Positions 12,229-22,253 are shown, counted from the first letter of the stretch. The stretch is 64,000 bases of DNA from Acidiluteibacter ferrifornacis (GCF_009909615.1 NZ_WWNE01000006.1:62001-126000); one strand, 5' to 3'. The notes: generated from the letters alone by a model not told the origin. A program made the numbers and translations.

Positions 12229-12242
12229 GGGGCGCAAAGTTA
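12229..12242 (-). promoter_or_regulatory. Internal promoter upstream of rpmJ
   Basis: On the minus strand this reads TAACTTTG followed by CGCCCC. TAACTTTG is an exact TAnnTTTG -7 box. It lies in the 43-nt gap between infA and rpmJ and would start transcription about 16-20 nt before the rpmJ start, giving the rpmJ-rpsM-rpsK-rpsD-rpoA-rplQ segment its own transcript. No TTG -33 box is visible at 19-21 nt. The downstream CGCCCC almost repeats the sequence after the -7 box of the rpsL promoter. Confidence 0.6.
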
Positions 12243-12256
12243 TGATTTTTATTTTA

Positions 12257-12475
12257 TTATTTATACCTATAACTAATTCTTCCTTTCGATAAATCATAAG
12301 GTGACATTTCAACCTTAACCTTATCTCCCGGCAATAGCTTGATATAGTGCATTCTCATCTTCCCTGAGATATGTGCAATTATTTCATGCCCGTTCTCAAG
12401 TTCAACTCGAAACATTGCATTTGACAACGCTTCTACTATCACTCCATCTTGTTCTATTGACTTTTGCTTAGCCAT
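12257..12475 (-). CDS. infA: Translation initiation factor IF-1
   Basis: A 72-residue single S1/OB-fold protein that blocks the ribosomal A site during initiation and assists IF-2 and IF-3. The sequence from [11 protein letters not shown] to [10 protein letters not shown] is typical of IF-1 and full length. It lies 4 nt downstream of map and 43 nt upstream of rpmJ, the usual secY-map-infA-rpmJ order. Confidence 0.99.
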   Translation of the reverse strand: MAKQKSIEQDGVIVEALSNAMFRVELENGHEIIAHISGKMRMHYIKLLPGDKVKVEMSPYDLSKGRISYRYK

Positions 12476-12479
12476 AAAT

Positions 12480-13262
12480 TTATTTCAATTGTTTATTTAA
12501 TGCTTCTTCAATATATTCATGTGTTGACAAAACTTCGGCTTTCCCTTTTCTCACAACTACATCATGCTCAAAGTGAGCTGATGGTTTGTTATCCGAAGTA
12601 ATTATTGTCCATCCATCTTTATCCTGACGAACTCCCTTACTTTTTAAGTTAATCATTGGCTCGATTGCAATCACTAAACCCTCCTTCAAAATCATACCTG
12701 AACCACGCTTACCGTAATTCGGAACTTCAGGTCCTTCGTGCAATTCTCTTCCTAATCCGTGTCCAACAAGTTCTCTAACTACACCATATCCTCTAGACTC
12801 GGCATGAGCTTGAATTGCGTATCCTATATCTCCGATACGATTTCCAGCAATAGCAGCAGCTATACCCAACTCAAGAGATTCCTTTGTCGTTCTAAGGAGA
12901 TTTTTGATTTCATCACTTACATCTCCAACTTCGAAAGTATAAGCAACGTCACCGTGAAAGCCATTCATAAATACACCACAATCCAAAGAAATGATATCTC
13001 CATCTTTTAGTGGCTTATTATTTGGTATACCATGCACAACGGCTTCATTCAAAGAAGCACACAATGTATTAGGAAAACCATTGTAATTTTTAAAACTTGG
13101 TACTCCACCATTGTCTCGGATAAATTCTTCTGCAATTTTATCCAGTTCCAATGTAGTTATGCCAGGTTTAACTAAAGGTGCTACCTCGGCCAATGTTTTA
13201 CCAACAAGTAAAGAACTCTGTCTTATTAATTCAATCTCTTCTTCTGTCTTCAAATAAATCAT
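12480..13262 (-). CDS. map: Methionine aminopeptidase, type I
   Basis: Removes the initiator Met from nascent proteins. 260 residues. The five metal ligands can be placed: Asp in SLDCGVF, Asp in FHGDVAYTF, His in [11 protein letters not shown], Glu in AIEPM and Glu in the EHDVV block. There is no N-terminal SH3-binding or zinc-finger extension, so it is type Ia. It lies 2 nt downstream of secY and 4 nt before infA, in the same operon. Confidence 0.98.
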   Translation of the reverse strand: MIYLKTEEEIELIRQSSLLVGKTLAEVAPLVKPGITTLELDKIAEEFIRDNGGVPSFKNYNGFPNTLCASLNEAVVHGIPNNKPLKDGDIISLDCGVFMNGFHGDVAYTFEVGDVSDEIKNLLRTTKESLELGIAAAIAGNRIGDIGYAIQAHAESRGYGVVRELVGHGLGRELHEGPEVPNYGKRGSGMILKEGLVIAIEPMINLKSKGVRQDKDGWTIITSDNKPSAHFEHDVVVRKGKAEVLSTHEYIEEALNKQLK

Positions 13263-13264
13263 TC

Positions 13265-14605
13265 CTAACCCGCCATATTAATGCTAGAACGACCTTTGAT
13301 TCTACCCGACTTCATCAATCCATCATAATGACGCATCAACAAATGACTTTCTATCTGTTGCAATGTATCTAAGATAACACCCACCATAATCAACAGCGAT
13401 GTACCACCAAAGAATTGTGCGAATTGAGCATTCACTCCAAAAATTCCCGCAAAAGCTGGTAAAATAGCTACCAATGCTAAAAATATAGATCCTGGCAACG
13501 TTATCCTTGATAATACATTATCAAGAAATTCTGCTGTTCTTTTACCAGGTTTTACACCAGGAATAAAGCCTCCATTCTTTTTCATTTCATCTGCCATCTG
13601 ATTAGGATTTACAGTTACTGCAGTATAGAAGTACGTAAATGCAATAATCATCAACGCGAATATAAAGTTATACCAGAATCCAGTATAATCACTTAAAGCA
13701 GCTGCAAAAGAACCAAGTGTTTCAGAATCACCGAAACCTGCTAAAGTTATAGGAATAAACATAATTGCTTGAGCAAAAATGATAGGCATAACACCCGCAG
13801 CATTAACCTTTAAAGGTAGATATTGTCTCACACCACCATATTGTTTATTACCAACAATACGTTTTGCATATTGTACAGGCACCCTTCTAGTTCCTTGAAC
13901 TAATAGAATAGTACCAACAATAATAACAAGTAGTAAAACTAGCTCTACAAGTAATATTACTAAACCTCCATCTTTTAATCTAGAAGCAAATTCAGCAACA
14001 AAGGCAAAAGGTAGATTTGCAATAATACCTATCATAATAATCAATGAGATACCGTTACCAATTCCCTTTTCAGTAATTCTTTCACCCAACCACATGACGA
14101 ACATTGTACCAGTGATCAAGATGATAACAGTAGTAAACCACCAAAAGAAAGTATCAGGTCTAACCATAGCTCCACCTCCTGTGAATTCAGGAACTTGAGA
14201 TGCGATGTACCCAGGCGCTTGAAAACCAACTATAGCAATAGTTAAAAAGCGAGTAATTTGATTGATTGTTCTTCTACCACTTTCTCCTTCTTTTTGTAAT
14301 TTCTGAAAATAGGGAATGGCAATTCCCAATAATTGAACTACAATTGAAGCACTAATATATGGCATAATTCCTAAAGCAAATATTGATGCTCTTGAAAAAG
14401 CACCACCTGCAAATAAGTCTAATAAACCTGCTATACCACCACCTGAACCGCTGTTAGCGATTTGTAGAGCCTCTGAGTCCACACCTGGGAGGACTACATA
14501 AGAACCTAATCTATATATCAATAAAAAACCTAGGGTATTCAAAATACGCACCCTAAGGTCTTCAATTTTAAAAATATTTTGTATTGTCTCTAGGAATCGC
14601 TTCAT
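13265..14605 (-). CDS. secY: Preprotein translocase subunit SecY
   Basis: Core channel of the Sec translocon in the inner membrane; exports the many signal-peptide proteins seen in this window. 446 residues with ten predicted membrane segments. Conserved blocks include the plug region after TM1, LGIMPYISASI, GIGNGISLII and VPVQYAKRIVG. It lies 7 nt downstream of rplO and 2 nt upstream of map, the normal spc-operon position. Confidence 0.99.
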   Translation of the reverse strand: MKRFLETIQNIFKIEDLRVRILNTLGFLLIYRLGSYVVLPGVDSEALQIANSGSGGGIAGLLDLFAGGAFSRASIFALGIMPYISASIVVQLLGIAIPYFQKLQKEGESGRRTINQITRFLTIAIVGFQAPGYIASQVPEFTGGGAMVRPDTFFWWFTTVIILITGTMFVMWLGERITEKGIGNGISLIIMIGIIANLPFAFVAEFASRLKDGGLVILLVELVLLLVIIVGTILLVQGTRRVPVQYAKRIVGNKQYGGVRQYLPLKVNAAGVMPIIFAQAIMFIPITLAGFGDSETLGSFAAALSDYTGFWYNFIFALMIIAFTYFYTAVTVNPNQMADEMKKNGGFIPGVKPGKRTAEFLDNVLSRITLPGSIFLALVAILPAFAGIFGVNAQFAQFFGGTSLLIMVGVILDTLQQIESHLLMRHYDGLMKSGRIKGRSSINMAG

Positions 14606-14612
14606 TTTGGAA

Positions 14613-15062
14613 TTAAATTAATTCTGCTTTACCACCTTTGGTTTCAATTGCTTCTTTTGCTGTTTTGGAGAATGCATGAGCATGTACTTCTACTGAAGCA
14701 TCCAATGTTCCTCTACCAAGTATTTTAACTAAACTGTTTTTAGAAGCAAACCCGTTATCGATAAATGCATCAAAATCAATTTTTGTTAACTTTTTTGAAT
14801 CTACCAGAGTTTGAAGAGTATCTAAGTTGATACCAACAAATTCCTTTCTATTAATATTAGTAAATCCAAACTTTGGAACTCGTCTTTGAAGTGGCATTTG
14901 TCCTCCTTCAAAACCAACCTTCTTAGAATAACCTGATCTAGATTTTGCACCTTTATGGCCTCTAGCAGCAGTACGTCCTTTACCAGAACCAATACCTCTA
15001 CCTATTCTTACTTTAGCACTTTTATTTGAACCTTCTGCAGGTTTTAGATTACTTAAATCCAT
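14613..15062 (-). CDS. rplO: 50S ribosomal protein L15
   Basis: Large-subunit assembly protein, 149 residues. The N-terminal Gly/Arg/Lys-rich extension (RIGRGIGSGKGRTAARGHKG) that enters the rRNA core is present, as is the PLQRRVPKFGF block. It lies between rpmD (12 nt) and secY (7 nt). Confidence 0.99.
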   Translation of the reverse strand: MDLSNLKPAEGSNKSAKVRIGRGIGSGKGRTAARGHKGAKSRSGYSKKVGFEGGQMPLQRRVPKFGFTNINRKEFVGINLDTLQTLVDSKKLTKIDFDAFIDNGFASKNSLVKILGRGTLDASVEVHAHAFSKTAKEAIETKGGKAELI

Positions 15063-15074
15063 TCTAAAAATATT

Positions 15075-15248
15075 TTAAATCTCTTCTACAGAGACAAGGT
15101 GTTTAACTTTATTAACCATTCCTAAAACTTGAGGAGTTCCCTCTACTTCTACAGATTGATTGTTTTTTCTTAAACCAAGAGCAATCAACGTTCTTTTTTG
15201 TCTCTCAGGTCTACCTATGTAACTTCTTACTTGTGTGATTTTAATCAT
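15075..15248 (-). CDS. rpmD: 50S ribosomal protein L30
   Basis: Small large-subunit protein with the fold MIKITQVRSYIGRPERQKRT...LGLRKNN. I chose the ATG at 15248 (57 residues) because it aligns with the usual L30 start and a GAGATGGGA sequence precedes it. An ATG at 15254 would add two residues. A TTG at 15263 would add five residues and lies only 3 nt from the rpsE stop codon, and is less likely. Confidence 0.95.
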   Translation of the reverse strand: MIKITQVRSYIGRPERQKRTLIALGLRKNNQSVEVEGTPQVLGMVNKVKHLVSVEEI

Positions 15249-15265
15249 TCCCATCTCTATCAATA

Positions 15266-15784
15266 TTATCCGTTAAAAACAGTATTCAAATCAACACCTC
15301 TATGCTTAGCAACTGTATAAGCGTCACGCATCGTAGCTAGAGCTTCAATAGTAGCTTTAACTACGTTGTGAGGGTTAGAAGAACCTTTTGACTTAGCAAG
15401 TACATCAGTAACACCTACACTCTCTAAAACTGCACGCATTGCACCACCGGCAATTACCCCTGTACCATGAGCAGCAGGCTTCAAAAATATCTGAGCACCA
15501 CTATACTTTCCGTATTGTTCATGAGGAACAGTACCGTTTACAATTGGAACCTTAATTAAGTTCTTCTTTGCATCGTCGATACCTTTAGCGATTGCTTCAG
15601 TAACTTCATTAGCTTTTCCTAATCCGTGACCTACAACTCCATTTTCGTTTCCTACCACAACTATTGCAGAGAAACTAAAATGTCTACCTCCTTTAGTTAC
15701 TTTAGTAACTCTTTGAATTCCTACAAGCTTATCTTTTAATTCGATTTCGCTTGACTTTACTCTTTTTATATTCGCGTTTGCCAT
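15266..15784 (-). CDS. rpsE: 30S ribosomal protein S5
   Basis: Small-subunit protein at the mRNA entrance, involved in decoding accuracy. 172 residues with the N-terminal double-stranded-RNA-binding-like domain ([26 protein letters not shown]) and the C-terminal domain ([19 protein letters not shown]). It lies between rplR (20 nt) and rpmD. Confidence 0.99.
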   Translation of the reverse strand: MANANIKRVKSSEIELKDKLVGIQRVTKVTKGGRHFSFSAIVVVGNENGVVGHGLGKANEVTEAIAKGIDDAKKNLIKVPIVNGTVPHEQYGKYSGAQIFLKPAAHGTGVIAGGAMRAVLESVGVTDVLAKSKGSSNPHNVVKATIEALATMRDAYTVAKHRGVDLNTVFNG

Positions 15785-15804
15785 AATCTAATCCTATTTG
15801 CTAA

Positions 15805-16161
15805 TTAAAAGTTTAAGCCACCTTCACGTGCACCTTCTGCCAATGACTTAATTCTACCGTGGTATAAATAACCATTTCTATCAAAACTTACCGTTTCGAT
15901 TCCGGCAGCCTTTGCTTTTGCAGCAGCAGCTTTACCTACTAAAGCTGCCTTTTCTACTTTATTAGCTTTCGACTTTGCTATTTCAGCTTCAGATGAAGAG
16001 GCAGTCAACAATGTAGTTCCCGTTGCATCGTCAATAAGTTGAACGTAAATTTCCTTATTACTTCTGAATACAGACATTCTTGGTCTATCAGAAGATCCTT
16101 TAACGACCTTTCTAACTCTTCTCTTAATTCGAATTCTTCTATCTTTCTTTGATAAAGCCAT
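15805..16161 (-). CDS. rplR: 50S ribosomal protein L18
   Basis: Binds 5S rRNA in the central protuberance. 118 residues; basic N-terminus ([13 protein letters not shown]), [16 protein letters not shown] core and the [24 protein letters not shown] end. It lies 9 nt downstream of rplF. Confidence 0.99.
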   Translation of the reverse strand: MALSKKDRRIRIKRRVRKVVKGSSDRPRMSVFRSNKEIYVQLIDDATGTTLLTASSSEAEIAKSKANKVEKAALVGKAAAAKAKAAGIETVSFDRNGYLYHGRIKSLAEGAREGGLNF

Positions 16162-16170
16162 GATTTAATA

Positions 16171-16725
16171 TTATTTAGAGGCTGATTTACCAGCTTTTCT
16201 TCTTAATTGTTCTCCTTTAAACTTAATTCCTTTTCCTTTATAAGGTTCAGGCTTTCTAAGTGATCTAATTTTTGCTGCTACTTGACCGATCAATTGTTTA
16301 TCGTACGATTCCAAAGTAACAGTAGGGTTTTGACCTCTTTCACTTGCTGTAGTAACTGAAACCTCTTCTGGAATTTCAAACACAATATTGTGAGAAAAAC
16401 CAAGAGATAACTCCAATCTCTGTCCTGTATTAGCGGCTCTGTAACCAACACCTACTAACTCTTGAACTGTTTTATAACCTTCAGATACACCAACAATCAT
16501 ATTGTTAATCAAAGATCGATATAAACCATGCATCGCTTTATGAGGCTTCTGCTCAGTTTGTCTAATCAATTCAACGTGACCTTCTTTCACTTCTACAGTG
16601 ATAGCGGTATCAACTTGCTGAGTTAAAACACCTTTCGGTCCCTTTACAGTAACTAAATTCTTATCAGAAACTGTAACTTCAACACCTTTTGCTATTTTAA
16701 CCGGAGCTTTTCCTATTCGTGACAT
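16171..16725 (-). CDS. rplF: 50S ribosomal protein L6
   Basis: Large-subunit protein near the sarcin-ricin loop. 184 residues with two repeated L6 domains and the C-terminal signature EPYKGKGIKF. It lies 20 nt downstream of rpsH and 9 nt before rplR in the spc-operon order. Confidence 0.99.
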   Translation of the reverse strand: MSRIGKAPVKIAKGVEVTVSDKNLVTVKGPKGVLTQQVDTAITVEVKEGHVELIRQTEQKPHKAMHGLYRSLINNMIVGVSEGYKTVQELVGVGYRAANTGQRLELSLGFSHNIVFEIPEEVSVTTASERGQNPTVTLESYDKQLIGQVAAKIRSLRKPEPYKGKGIKFKGEQLRRKAGKSASK

Positions 16726-16745
16726 AACTTAACTTATTTCAATTC

Positions 16746-17144
16746 TTAGTAAACGTAACATAAAACTTCACCACCAACTTTCAAATTATTAGCTTCTTTA
16801 TCGGTCATTACACCTTTAGAAGTTGAAAGAATAGCTACACCTAAACCATTAATTACACGTGGTAAATTATCTGATTGAGCATATTTACGAAGACCTGGCT
16901 TACTAACTCTTGTTAAATTTCTAATTGCTGATTCTTTAGAAACAGGGTGGTATTTCAAAGCAATTTTAATGTTCCCCTGAGTATTTACACCTTCTTCAAA
17001 TTTATAATTCAAAATATAACCTTTTGAATGAAGAATCTTTGTAATCTCTTTTTTCAAATTAGAAGCAGGTATGTCTACTACTCTATGTTTAGCAGCTACT
17101 GCATTTCTAACTCTTGTTAAATAATCTGATATTGGATCTGTCAT
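16746..17144 (-). CDS. rpsH: 30S ribosomal protein S8
   Basis: Primary 16S rRNA binder, 132 residues; in E. coli it represses the spc operon post-transcriptionally. The start MTDPISDYLTRVRNA and the end GLGVAILSTSKGVMTDKEA...GGEVLCYVY are typical. It lies 18 nt downstream of rpsN. Confidence 0.99.
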   Translation of the reverse strand: MTDPISDYLTRVRNAVAAKHRVVDIPASNLKKEITKILHSKGYILNYKFEEGVNTQGNIKIALKYHPVSKESAIRNLTRVSKPGLRKYAQSDNLPRVINGLGVAILSTSKGVMTDKEANNLKVGGEVLCYVY

Positions 17145-17162
17145 TTTTAAACTATTACAATA

Positions 17163-17432
17163 TTACCAACTAGCTTTTGTTACTCCCGGTATTAAACCAT
17201 AAGAAGCCATCTCTCTAAATTTTACCCTTGAAATACCAAATTGACGCATATATCCTTTTGGTCTTCCTGTTAATTTACATCTATTGTGTAATCTAACTGC
17301 TGAAGAATTTTTAGGTAATTTCTGTAATGCTTCCCAATCACCTGCCTCTTTTAAGGCAGCTCTCTTATCGGCATATTTTTCAACCAGTCTTTGTCTTTTA
17401 CGCTCTCTGGCTTTCATTGATTCCTTTGCCAT
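17163..17432 (-). CDS. rpsN: 30S ribosomal protein S14, zinc-free form
   Basis: Small-subunit head protein. The 89-residue length and the sequence [17 protein letters not shown] identify the long, Cys-minus form, with no CxxC pairs for zinc. It lies between rpsH (18 nt) and rplE (2 nt). Confidence 0.98.
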   Translation of the reverse strand: MAKESMKARERKRQRLVEKYADKRAALKEAGDWEALQKLPKNSSAVRLHNRCKLTGRPKGYMRQFGISRVKFREMASYGLIPGVTKASW

Positions 17433-17434
17433 AA

Positions 17435-17998
17435 CTATGCTTCTTTATTAGTTTTCATAAATGGTAAACCAAACTCTTTTAATAAAGCTTTTGCTTCATC
17501 ATTTGTTTCAGCAGTAGTAACAAAAGTAATGTCCATACCGCTAATATTATTTACTTTATCAATATTGATCTCTGGGAAAATAATTTGCTCTTTAATACCA
17601 AGAGTATAATTACCTTTTCCATCAAAACCTTTATTACTGATTCCTTTAAAATCTCTTGTTCTAGGTAAAGAAACTGAAATTAGACGGTCTAAGAATTCGT
17701 ACATTCTTTCTCCTCTTAAAGTTACTTTAACACCAACAGGCATTCCCTTTCTTAATTTAAAGTTAGAGATATCTTTCTTGGAATAGGTAGCAATTGCTTT
17801 CTGACCAGTAATCATTGAAATCTCGTTAACTGCCGAATCAATTAATTTCTTATCCGATACGGCTTTACCAACACCTTGGTTGATACAAATCTTAGTTAAT
17901 TTAGGAATTTGCATTACACTTTTGTAATCAAATTGCTTCATCAAAGAATCCTTAATCGTTTCTTTGTACTGCTCTTTAAGTCTTGGTGAATAGTTCAT
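17435..17998 (-). CDS. rplE: 50S ribosomal protein L5
   Basis: 5S rRNA-binding protein of the central protuberance, contacting S13 and the P-site tRNA. 187 residues; the block from YSPRLKEQY to [26 protein letters not shown] and the FPEI(N)IDK region are typical. Its ATG overlaps the rplX stop codon by one base (TAATG), so the two are probably translationally coupled. Confidence 0.99.
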   Translation of the reverse strand: MNYSPRLKEQYKETIKDSLMKQFDYKSVMQIPKLTKICINQGVGKAVSDKKLIDSAVNEISMITGQKAIATYSKKDISNFKLRKGMPVGVKVTLRGERMYEFLDRLISVSLPRTRDFKGISNKGFDGKGNYTLGIKEQIIFPEINIDKVNNISGMDITFVTTAETNDEAKALLKEFGLPFMKTNKEA

Positions 17999-18318
17999 TA
18001 CTTAATTACCTCCCCTGATTTTTTGTTAAATCTTACTGTTTTTCCATCTTCTACTTTTCTACCAGTCTTAGCAGCGACTCCTTTAGAATCAACAACCATT
18101 AGGTTAGAAATATGAATAGGAGCATCTTGCTCAACGATACCACCTTGTGGGTTTGCAGCATTAGGCTTAGTATGTTTACTAACCTTTTTAATTTCATCGC
18201 CTTCCACTAAAGCTCTTTTGGTGTCAGGATAAACCTTAATAACTGTACCCATCTTATTTTTAGATTCTCCAGCTAAAACTTTTACTTTATCCCCTTTCTT
18301 TATATGTAACTTAGACAT
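17998..18318 (-). CDS. rplX: 50S ribosomal protein L24
   Basis: Assembly initiator protein of the large subunit with a KOW motif near the N-terminus ([13 protein letters not shown]). I place the start at the ATG at 18318 (106 residues), which aligns with the normal L24 N-terminus; an upstream TTG at 18336 in the same frame would add six residues not found in the family. Its stop codon overlaps the rplE start by one base. Confidence 0.96.
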   Translation of the reverse strand: MSKLHIKKGDKVKVLAGESKNKMGTVIKVYPDTKRALVEGDEIKKVSKHTKPNAANPQGGIVEQDAPIHISNLMVVDSKGVAAKTGRKVEDGKTVRFNKKSGEVIK

Positions 18319-18341
18319 AGTCTTATTAGATTTCAATTTAT

Positions 18342-18710
18342 TTATAATACCTCAGGTGCTAAAGAAACAATTTTCATAAATTGTCTATCTCTTAATTCAC
18401 GTGCAACAGGTCCAAATATACGAGTACCTCTCATTTCACCTGCAGCATTAAGAAGAACTACAGCATTGTTATCAAATCTGATATAAGAACCATCAGGTCT
18501 TCTTATCTCCTTTCTAGTTCTAACCACTACTGCTTTAGAAACTGCACCTTTTTTAATATTACCAGAAGGGATCGCACTTTTCACAGAAACAACTATCTTA
18601 TCTCCAATTCTAGCATATCTTTTTCCAGTACCACCTAAAACGCGAATACATAAAACCTCTTTCGCACCGCTATTATCTGCAACAGATAATCTTGACTCTT
18701 GCTGTATCAT
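18342..18710 (-). CDS. rplN: 50S ribosomal protein L14
   Basis: Large-subunit protein at the subunit interface, 122 residues. The start [19 protein letters not shown] and the end of the L14 signature ([20 protein letters not shown]) are diagnostic. It lies 1 nt downstream of rpsQ and 23 nt before rplX. Confidence 0.99.
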   Translation of the reverse strand: MIQQESRLSVADNSGAKEVLCIRVLGGTGKRYARIGDKIVVSVKSAIPSGNIKKGAVSKAVVVRTRKEIRRPDGSYIRFDNNAVVLLNAAGEMRGTRIFGPVARELRDRQFMKIVSLAPEVL

Positions 18711-18711
18711 A

Positions 18712-18969
18712 TTACTTAACTCTTTCTATGATTTCTACTAATCTCCAGTTCTTACTCTTACTTAAAGGACGAGTTTCCATGATCTTTACAGTATCACCAA
18801 TATTACACTCATTCTTCTCATCATGAGCCATAAACTTGGAAGTTTTCTTAATAAACTTACCGTAAATTGGGTGCTTTACTTTACTTTCTACAGCAATCGT
18901 AATAGACTTCTCCATCTTATTACTAAGAACAACACCTATTCTTTCTTTTCTTAAATTTCTCTTTTCCAT
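18712..18969 (-). CDS. rpsQ: 30S ribosomal protein S17
   Basis: Primary 16S rRNA binder with an OB fold, 85 residues ([20 protein letters not shown], then the [16 protein letters not shown] end). It lies 13 nt downstream of rpmC, and its stop codon is 1 nt from the rplN start. Confidence 0.99.
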   Translation of the reverse strand: MEKRNLRKERIGVVLSNKMEKSITIAVESKVKHPIYGKFIKKTSKFMAHDEKNECNIGDTVKIMETRPLSKSKNWRLVEIIERVK

Positions 18970-18982
18970 CGAAGTAATTTTC

Positions 18983-19183
18983 TTATTTAGCTACTTGAAG
19001 CTCTCTCTTCCTAATTTCAGTTTTTAGTCTAGCAATAGTTTTTCTAGCAACTGTTATTTGTTTTGGATTTTCCAAAGGAGAAACTGCATGACTCATCTTT
19101 AACTTTTCGATAAGTGTTACATTTTCTGCGAGCTGCTCTTGTAGATCATCTGTAGAAAGATTTTTTATATCTGCTTGTTTCAT
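18983..19183 (-). CDS. rpmC: 50S ribosomal protein L29
   Basis: A 66-residue two-helix protein at the tunnel exit, near the docking site for trigger factor and SRP. It starts [18 protein letters not shown], with the conserved [14 protein letters not shown] turn and an [12 protein letters not shown] end. It lies 17 nt downstream of rplP. Confidence 0.98.
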   Translation of the reverse strand: MKQADIKNLSTDDLQEQLAENVTLIEKLKMSHAVSPLENPKQITVARKTIARLKTEIRKRELQVAK

Positions 19184-19200
19184 TTGTATCCTGTTTTAGA

Positions 19201-19620
19201 TTATGCTTTATAATCTCTTCTAACAATAAATTTAGTCTTAACCGGTAGCTTTTGTGCTGCTAACCTCATTGCTTCTTTTGCAACCTCTAAAGGCACACCA
19301 TCCGCTTCGAACAAAATACGGCCAGGCTTAATTGTCGCTACCCATAACTCAGGTGCTCCTTTACCTTTACCCATCCTTACTTCTGCAGGCTTCTTTGTAA
19401 CTGGCTTATCTGGAAAAATACGAATCCAAATTTGACCTTCTCTCTTCATGTATCTTGTTACTGCAATACGAGCAGCCTCAATTTGTCTAGCAGTAATCCA
19501 TGCAGCATCCATAGTTTTGATGGCAAAACTTCCAAAAGCAATCTCCGAACCTCTTCCGGCATTACCTTTCATTCTACCCTTCTGCATTTTTCTAAACTTC
19601 GTTCTCTTCGGTTGTAACAT
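19201..19620 (-). CDS. rplP: 50S ribosomal protein L16
   Basis: Large-subunit protein lining the A site, 139 residues. The [16 protein letters not shown] start, the [13 protein letters not shown] signature and the MGKGKGAPE loop are present. It lies 42 nt downstream of rpsC, one of the larger gaps in the cluster. Confidence 0.99.
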   Translation of the reverse strand: MLQPKRTKFRKMQKGRMKGNAGRGSEIAFGSFAIKTMDAAWITARQIEAARIAVTRYMKREGQIWIRIFPDKPVTKKPAEVRMGKGKGAPELWVATIKPGRILFEADGVPLEVAKEAMRLAAQKLPVKTKFIVRRDYKA

Positions 19621-19662
19621 CTCTTTCTACTTTATTCTATCGTTACTTAAATCTTCGAAATA

Positions 19663-20388
19663 TTATTTTCTTTTCTTTCCTCTAAATCTATTTCCAGCAT
19701 CAGCTCTACCTTGACCACCTTTTGTTGGTTTGTTCGAACCTATGTTTGGTGATAAATCTCTCTTCCCGTATACTTCGCCTTTACAAATCCAAACTTTCAC
19801 ACCTATTCTACCATAAGTAGTATGTGCTTCCGCTAAAGCATAATCTATATCTGCTCTAAATGTGTGTAAAGGGGTTCTACCTTCTTTATAAGACTCTGTA
19901 CGTGCCATCTCAGCACCACCTAATCTACCCGCAGTAGAAATCTTAATTCCTTCAGCACCCATTCTAATTGAAGAGGCTACAGCCATCTTAGAAGCTCTTC
20001 TAAAAGAAATTCTTCCTTCGATTTGTCGAGCTACACTATCAGCAACTAATTGTGCATCTAATTCAGGACGTTTAATTTCAAATATATTTATTTGAACATC
20101 CTTTTTTGTCAACTTTTTTAACTCTTCACGAAGTTTATCAACCTCTTTACCACCTTTACCGATGATAATACCTGGACGAGAAGTGTTAATAGTAACAGTG
20201 ATTAACTTCAACGTTCTTTCAATAATAATTTTTGAAATACTAGCTTTTGCTAAACGCGCCATCAAATATTTTCTAATTTGATCGTCTTCTGCTAACTTAT
20301 CGCCGTAATTTCTACCGCCATACCAATTTGAATCCCATCCTTTGATGATTCCTAATCGATTGGCTATTGGATTTACTTTCTGTCCCAT
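19663..20388 (-). CDS. rpsC: 30S ribosomal protein S3
   Basis: Small-subunit protein at the mRNA entry pore with helicase function. 241 residues: a KH type-2 domain at about 40-110 ([16 protein letters not shown]) and a C-terminal S3 domain, with a basic tail rich in Gly and Lys. It lies 29 nt downstream of rplV. Confidence 0.99.
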   Translation of the reverse strand: MGQKVNPIANRLGIIKGWDSNWYGGRNYGDKLAEDDQIRKYLMARLAKASISKIIIERTLKLITVTINTSRPGIIIGKGGKEVDKLREELKKLTKKDVQINIFEIKRPELDAQLVADSVARQIEGRISFRRASKMAVASSIRMGAEGIKISTAGRLGGAEMARTESYKEGRTPLHTFRADIDYALAEAHTTYGRIGVKVWICKGEVYGKRDLSPNIGSNKPTKGGQGRADAGNRFRGKKRK

Positions 20389-20417
20389 TATATACTGATA
20401 TTCTTCGTAAACAATTA

Positions 20418-20813
20418 TTATTTCACACTATCAACAATGATAGTAACGTGGTTAGATCTTTTTCTAATTCTATGTCCTCTTCCTTGCGGAGCAGGTCTCA
20501 AACGCTTGAGCATACGAGCGCTATCAACTTTCACCATACTTACAACAAGTTTGTGGTCTTCTGGTCTCTCACCCTCATTCTTAGCTTCCCAGTTGGCAAT
20601 AGCTGAACGAAGTAATTTCTCCATTTTCCCTGCTGCATCCTTAGAACTAAACTGTAACATATATAAAGCTTTAGTCACTTCCTCGCCTCTGATCATATCA
20701 GCTACTAACCTCATTTTACGTGGTGAAGTAGGGCAATTCTTTAAACTAGCAAAACTTACCGTTTTGTTCGCTTCTTTTCTCTCGTTTGCTCGTAATCTTT
20801 TTCTAGCACCCAT
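20418..20813 (-). CDS. rplV: 50S ribosomal protein L22
   Basis: Large-subunit protein whose beta-hairpin lines the exit tunnel. 131 residues; the C-terminal hairpin region [22 protein letters not shown] is intact, without the deletions associated with macrolide resistance. It lies between rpsS (11 nt) and rpsC. Confidence 0.98.
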   Translation of the reverse strand: MGARKRLRANERKEANKTVSFASLKNCPTSPRKMRLVADMIRGEEVTKALYMLQFSSKDAAGKMEKLLRSAIANWEAKNEGERPEDHKLVVSMVKVDSARMLKRLRPAPQGRGHRIRKRSNHVTIIVDSVK

Positions 20814-20824
20814 AGTTCAATTTT

Positions 20825-21106
20825 TTACTTTCTTCCTTTATCCTTTTTATTACCACCATGGCCTCTGTAAGTTCTTGTTGGAGCAAATTCTCCTAACTTA
20901 TGACCTACCATATTCTCTGTAACATAAACAGGAATAAATTTATTACCATTGTGCACTGCTATTGTTAATCCTACAAAATCAGGAGTAATTAAAGAGGCTC
21001 GTGACCAAGTTTTAATAACATTTTTCTTTCCTGAACTCTGTGCTTCTTCAACTCTTAGAGCTAATTTATAATGCACAAATGGTGGTTTCTTTAATGAACG
21101 ACTCAT
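20825..21106 (-). CDS. rpsS: 30S ribosomal protein S19
   Basis: Small-subunit head protein forming a complex with S13. 93 residues: [15 protein letters not shown] start, and the signature around [22 protein letters not shown]. It lies 13 nt downstream of rplB. Confidence 0.99.
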   Translation of the reverse strand: MSRSLKKPPFVHYKLALRVEEAQSSGKKNVIKTWSRASLITPDFVGLTIAVHNGNKFIPVYVTENMVGHKLGEFAPTRTYRGHGGNKKDKGRK

Positions 21107-21119
21107 ACTCTAGCTGTTA

Positions 21120-21944
21120 TTATTTCTTTCTTCTCTCGATTATATACTTACTTGATTGCTTCTTAGGAGCTCTAGTTTTGTATCCCTTAGATGGCAAACC
21201 TTTTCTAGATCTAGGATGTCCTCCTGAAGAACGACCTTCTCCACCACCCATTGGGTGATCTACAGGGTTCATAACAACCCCTCTTACTCTTGGACGTCTA
21301 CCCAACCATCTTGATTTCCCAGCCTTACCTGAACGCTCTAACATATGGTCAGAGTTTGAAACAGCTCCAATAGTTGCCATACAAGTAGTCAAAATCATCC
21401 TGGTTTCACCAGAAGGCAATTTAATAACAACATACTTCTCTTCTCTTGCCACCAATTGAGCATAAGAACCAGCACTTCTTGCCATCTTACCACCTTGCCC
21501 AGGTCTTAATTCTATGTTATGAATAATTGTACCTAAAGGAATTTCTGAAAGTAACATTGCATTACCAACTTCAGGCTCAACACCCGGACCAGACATTACT
21601 GTTTGGTCAACTGCAATACCATTAGGAGCAACAATGTATCTCTTTTCACCATCAGCATACACTAACAATGCGATTCTTGCAGACCTATTCGGATCATACT
21701 CAACTGAAGCTACTCTAGCTGGAATGTTATGCTTATCTCTTTTGAAATCTATTACTCTATACTTTCGTTTGTGACCACCACCGATATAACGCATAGTCAT
21801 TTTACCAGTGTTATTTCTACCACCAGATTTAGACTTAGTAGCAATCAAACTCTTCTCTGGAGTTGACGTTGTAATCTCTTCAAAAGTCGAAGCGTATTTA
21901 AATCTTTGCCCCGGTGTAGTTGGTCTTAACTTCTTTACTGCCAT
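21120..21944 (-). CDS. rplB: 50S ribosomal protein L2
   Basis: Core large-subunit protein needed for subunit association and peptidyl transfer. 274 residues; [11 protein letters not shown] start, [23 protein letters not shown] core and the C-terminal block [13 protein letters not shown] with the conserved His. It lies 12 nt downstream of rplW. Confidence 0.99.
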   Translation of the reverse strand: MAVKKLRPTTPGQRFKYASTFEEITTSTPEKSLIATKSKSGGRNNTGKMTMRYIGGGHKRKYRVIDFKRDKHNIPARVASVEYDPNRSARIALLVYADGEKRYIVAPNGIAVDQTVMSGPGVEPEVGNAMLLSEIPLGTIIHNIELRPGQGGKMARSAGSYAQLVAREEKYVVIKLPSGETRMILTTCMATIGAVSNSDHMLERSGKAGKSRWLGRRPRVRGVVMNPVDHPMGGGEGRSSGGHPRSRKGLPSKGYKTRAPKKQSSKYIIERRKK

Positions 21945-21956
21945 CTTTACTTTCTA

Positions 21957-22247
21957 TTAAATATTACTGTAAAAATCAATTGTTTCTCCTTCTTCTAGAG
22001 TTACAATAGCTTTCTTAGTACTATTAGTTCTTCCTTCTACCCATCCTGTTCGGGTATATCTTGTCTTTTTCTTACCGAAAATATTCATGGTGTTTACATC
22101 TTTCACTGCAACACCATATGCTTTCTCAACAGCCTCTTTGATTTGAATCTTATTTGCTGCTTTATCAACAATAAATCCATATCTACCTAGACTTTCTGTT
22201 AGGTTAGTCATTTTTTCGGTAATTACCGGCTTTTGTATAATACTCAT
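21957..22247 (-). CDS. rplW: 50S ribosomal protein L23
   Basis: Tunnel-exit protein and main docking site for trigger factor. 96 residues: IIQKPVITEKMTNL start, FIVDKAANKIQIKEAVEKAYGV core. It lies between rplD (6 nt) and rplB (12 nt). Confidence 0.98.
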   Translation of the reverse strand: MSIIQKPVITEKMTNLTESLGRYGFIVDKAANKIQIKEAVEKAYGVAVKDVNTMNIFGKKKTRYTRTGWVEGRTNSTKKAIVTLEEGETIDFYSNI

Positions 22248-22253
22248 GGCTAT

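Noticed and set aside
15249-15263. TTG start of L30 at 15263
   Set aside because: The ATG at 15248 fits the family length and has a better upstream sequence.
18319-18336. TTG start giving a six-residue extension to L24
   Set aside because: The ATG at 18318 matches the conserved L24 N-terminus; the extension has no counterpart in the family.
19432-19714. Plus-strand open frames across rplP and rpsC
   Set aside because: They are shadows of ribosomal protein genes on the other strand and resemble no known protein.
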